Shown here piece after piece: positions 62,605 to 64,000 of a DNA stretch of 64,000 nucleotides. This DNA comes from Candidatus Odyssella thessalonicensis L13 (lineage in GTDB: Bacteria; Pseudomonadota; Alphaproteobacteria; Paracaedibacterales; Paracaedibacteraceae). Each line of letters opens with the position of its first letter. The first letter of the stretch is position 1. Where the stretch lies: the NCBI RefSeq assembly GCF_000190415.1, contig NZ_AEWF01000002.1, forward strand, positions 186,001 through 250,000. Direction: 5' to 3'. The notes under the pieces were generated by a model. That model saw only the letters and a list, made by a program, of their open reading frames with translations. It did not search any database and was not told where the DNA came from. The translations under genes and the position numbers were made by a program.

Positions 62605-64000
62605 ATGAGCCAATATAATTGTTTTCGTAAATATTTTAGAAATATTCTAAGTGCAGCGTTAGGCAGTATTACCTTGTTAACAGCAGCACAGCCCGGGTCA
62701 CAAGAGCAGCAGCAACTTGCTTTGTTTGGCAAGCCGGGGACGTATGAAGTAAGCTTGATTATCGAGCCCTCGACCTTAAAGGATGCGCTATCGTCCCGTT
62801 TTCCAAGCTTATTTAATGGGCGCAGGGAATGCAGTCTTATACCTCTGGAAGTTGCTCGTAATTTCGGGCGCGCTGCGTTGGATCCTTCCTTTCTGTTTAA
62901 AGACTCAGAGAAGCGCAGGGTAGCTGGCACCATAAGAGATGAAATTTCTAAAATTTCTGTTACTTATCCAGCCTTTAAATCACTTGTTAATGAAATAGAT
63001 CAAGATTTGATACAGGATAATTTAAATCCTTTAGGATTATTCAGCTATACCTTCCAAGTGCCAGCGCTTATTACGGCTGGGTTATCTACCGATCCTCAAG
63101 CACTGCCACAGTATCAAGCCGAAGTGTATTTTATTTTAAAACAGGAAATTGAAAGAAGGGAGCGACTGCTCGCTAGGTGGGATAGTTTTTACCCTTCCAT
63201 AGAGGGTGGTTTAACACCTATTACGCCAGCCAACTTGAAACAATTACACGAATTATTGAGAACCAAGTTTGAGCAATCTGCTCGGCCTTTAGTCTATTAT
63301 CCCGTTTTTGGTAAAAGCAAGCTTGGTCTTGCCACCTTAGTTGAAGGATATATTCAGCGTGTTTATCCGGTTGCCATTCCCTATGCTACTGAATTTGTGC
63401 ATGGTATCGAACATTTACCTCTCGCATTTACTTCTCATGATTATCAACATGCTTATAGCCATTTTAATATGGTCCAGGACCGAAACTATCAAGCTACACG
63501 CAAAATTCTTTTTGAGTTAGCCTCAGTTAAAAAGACACCCAGTGATCTGATTCCTCCTGTAGCTAATTTTATGACGGCCCAATCAAATTTATTTGAAGAT
63601 ACTCTGCAAGATCTTCTCAATCTTTATTTTACTTTCACTCTTCCCCGTCAGGGCGTAAAAACTGTAAAACAGGCTATGGTCGGGCTGTTTTATTTGATTC
63701 ATGAAGAAATGTTTGCTCTTCCTGCTTCTATTTACAGGGTCCATAATCTTGATCAGGTTTTAGAAATATTTATGCGGCCTCTTTTCATAGAGTCTGACGC
63801 TCGAAAGAGGGAAAAATTTTATAGACAGAATTTGCTGCAAGTTGATCTAATAACAGGCAAATTTGATCTCACTCCACAGCAAATTGCTGAAGCCCTTTTA
63901 GCTGCGGGCGTCCCACCAATGGATGGAGAATTAGATTTTAAGCATTTAGATAATCTGAAAGATCAAGCGTATCACATTGACCTGGAAGATACTTTGACAG
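62605..64000 (+). CDS. Large exported protein of unknown function, 3' end outside window
   Basis: An open frame of at least 465 codons from ATG 62605 with no stop before the window end. The N-terminus has a basic start, then a hydrophobic core (about 12-27, ILSAALGSITLLTAA), a plausible signal peptide. The rest is helical and polar with aromatic-rich patches. GAGGAAG lies about 15 bases before the ATG. No family recognised. It resembles the other orphan exported proteins of the window in style only. Confidence 0.7.
   Translation, partial: MSQYNCFRKYFRNILSAALGSITLLTAAQPGSQEQQQLALFGKPGTYEVSLIIEPSTLKDALSSRFPSLFNGRRECSLIPLEVARNFGRAALDPSFLFKDSEKRRVAGTIRDEISKISVTYPAFKSLVNEIDQDLIQDNLNPLGLFSYTFQVPALITAGLSTDPQALPQYQAEVYFILKQEIERRERLLARWDSFYPSIEGGLTPITPANLKQLHELLRTKFEQSARPLVYYPVFGKSKLGLATLVEGYIQRVYPVAIPYATEFVHGIEHLPLAFTSHDYQHAYSHFNMVQDRNYQATRKILFELASVKKTPSDLIPPVANFMTAQSNLFEDTLQDLLNLYFTFTLPRQGVKTVKQAMVGLFYLIHEEMFALPASIYRVHNLDQVLEIFMRPLFIESDARKREKFYRQNLLQVDLITGKFDLTPQQIAEALLAAGVPPMDGELDFKHLDNLKDQAYHIDLEDTLT

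Noticed and set aside
1-64000. Insertion sequences, prophage, CRISPR arrays
   Set aside because: No transposase, integrase or phage structural gene and no regularly spaced direct repeats were seen; the T6SS sheath genes are phage-like only by descent.

Overview
The window looks like chromosome of an alphaproteobacterium from the obligate intracellular, protist-associated branch (Holosporales-like, such as Odyssella/Paracaedibacter relatives). This is inferred from gene content, not from a marker tree. Supporting signs are alphaproteobacterial gene pairs (prmC next to a DUF4167 gene, mlaD next to DUF2155), a type VI secretion system (T6SS), flagellar genes, many orphan exported proteins, and an exported F-box protein of eukaryotic type. 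No insertion sequence, phage, CRISPR array or rRNA operon is visible.

Layout. 1-2610 (minus): start of the ATP synthase operon (atpH, atpA, 5' part of atpG). 2611-3268: long intergenic region with a GC-richer, hairpin-rich core. 3269-3949: trmB. 4043-9123 (minus): flagellar operon flgI-flgJ-flgN-flgK-flgL-fliW. 9339-16061: T6SS block with clpV (tssH) on plus converging on tssB-tssC-hcp-hcp-tssE on minus; tssC is interrupted by a single-base frameshift. 16298-18697: nadK-prmC, then the DUF4167 gene. 19026-24677: a 997-residue exported orphan protein, then clpB, whose Shine-Dalgarno lies in a hairpin. 24787-30307: exported S9 peptidase, ppa, bioC/bioH-like pair, znuA-like gene. 30900-33578: exported NagZ-like enzyme and exported F-box protein. 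33651-36372: tonB and a btuB-like receptor behind a cobalamin riboswitch. 36574-39585: two tandem ClpX-like AAA+ ATPases, each with a signal peptide. 39855-47329: HI0933-family flavoprotein, tRNA-Lys, patatin-like lipoprotein, DASS carboxylate carrier, an exported orphan, a DUF1207 outer-membrane protein. 47790-51977: thiamine-precursor-type ABC transporter leading into miaA and a YgjP-type hydrolase, then a small lipoprotein. 52119-56877: dps, mlaD, DUF2155, exported orphan, arginase and ornithine aminotransferase. 56910-61335 (minus): mnmA-ispD-ispF and bcp-MFS-DUF4442. 61571-64000: a Cys-cluster exported protein and a large exported protein running off the end.

How the genes fit together. 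Housekeeping genes (ATP synthase, tRNA modification, NAD kinase, MEP isoprenoid steps, pyrophosphatase, ClpB) alternate with genes for taking nutrients from a host: B12 uptake under riboswitch control, zinc binding protein, thiamine-precursor uptake, dicarboxylate exchange, arginine catabolism. A third layer looks host-directed: T6SS sheath, tube and baseplate parts, an F-box protein, a patatin lipase, exported peptidase and glycosidase, several orphan secreted proteins, and the paired exported AAA+ ATPases. The second ATPase carries a bipartite basic cluster like a nuclear localisation signal. This pair is the most unusual item in the window. The candidate translational hairpin at clpB and the double palindrome in the promoter of the 997-residue gene are the most notable regulatory signals.
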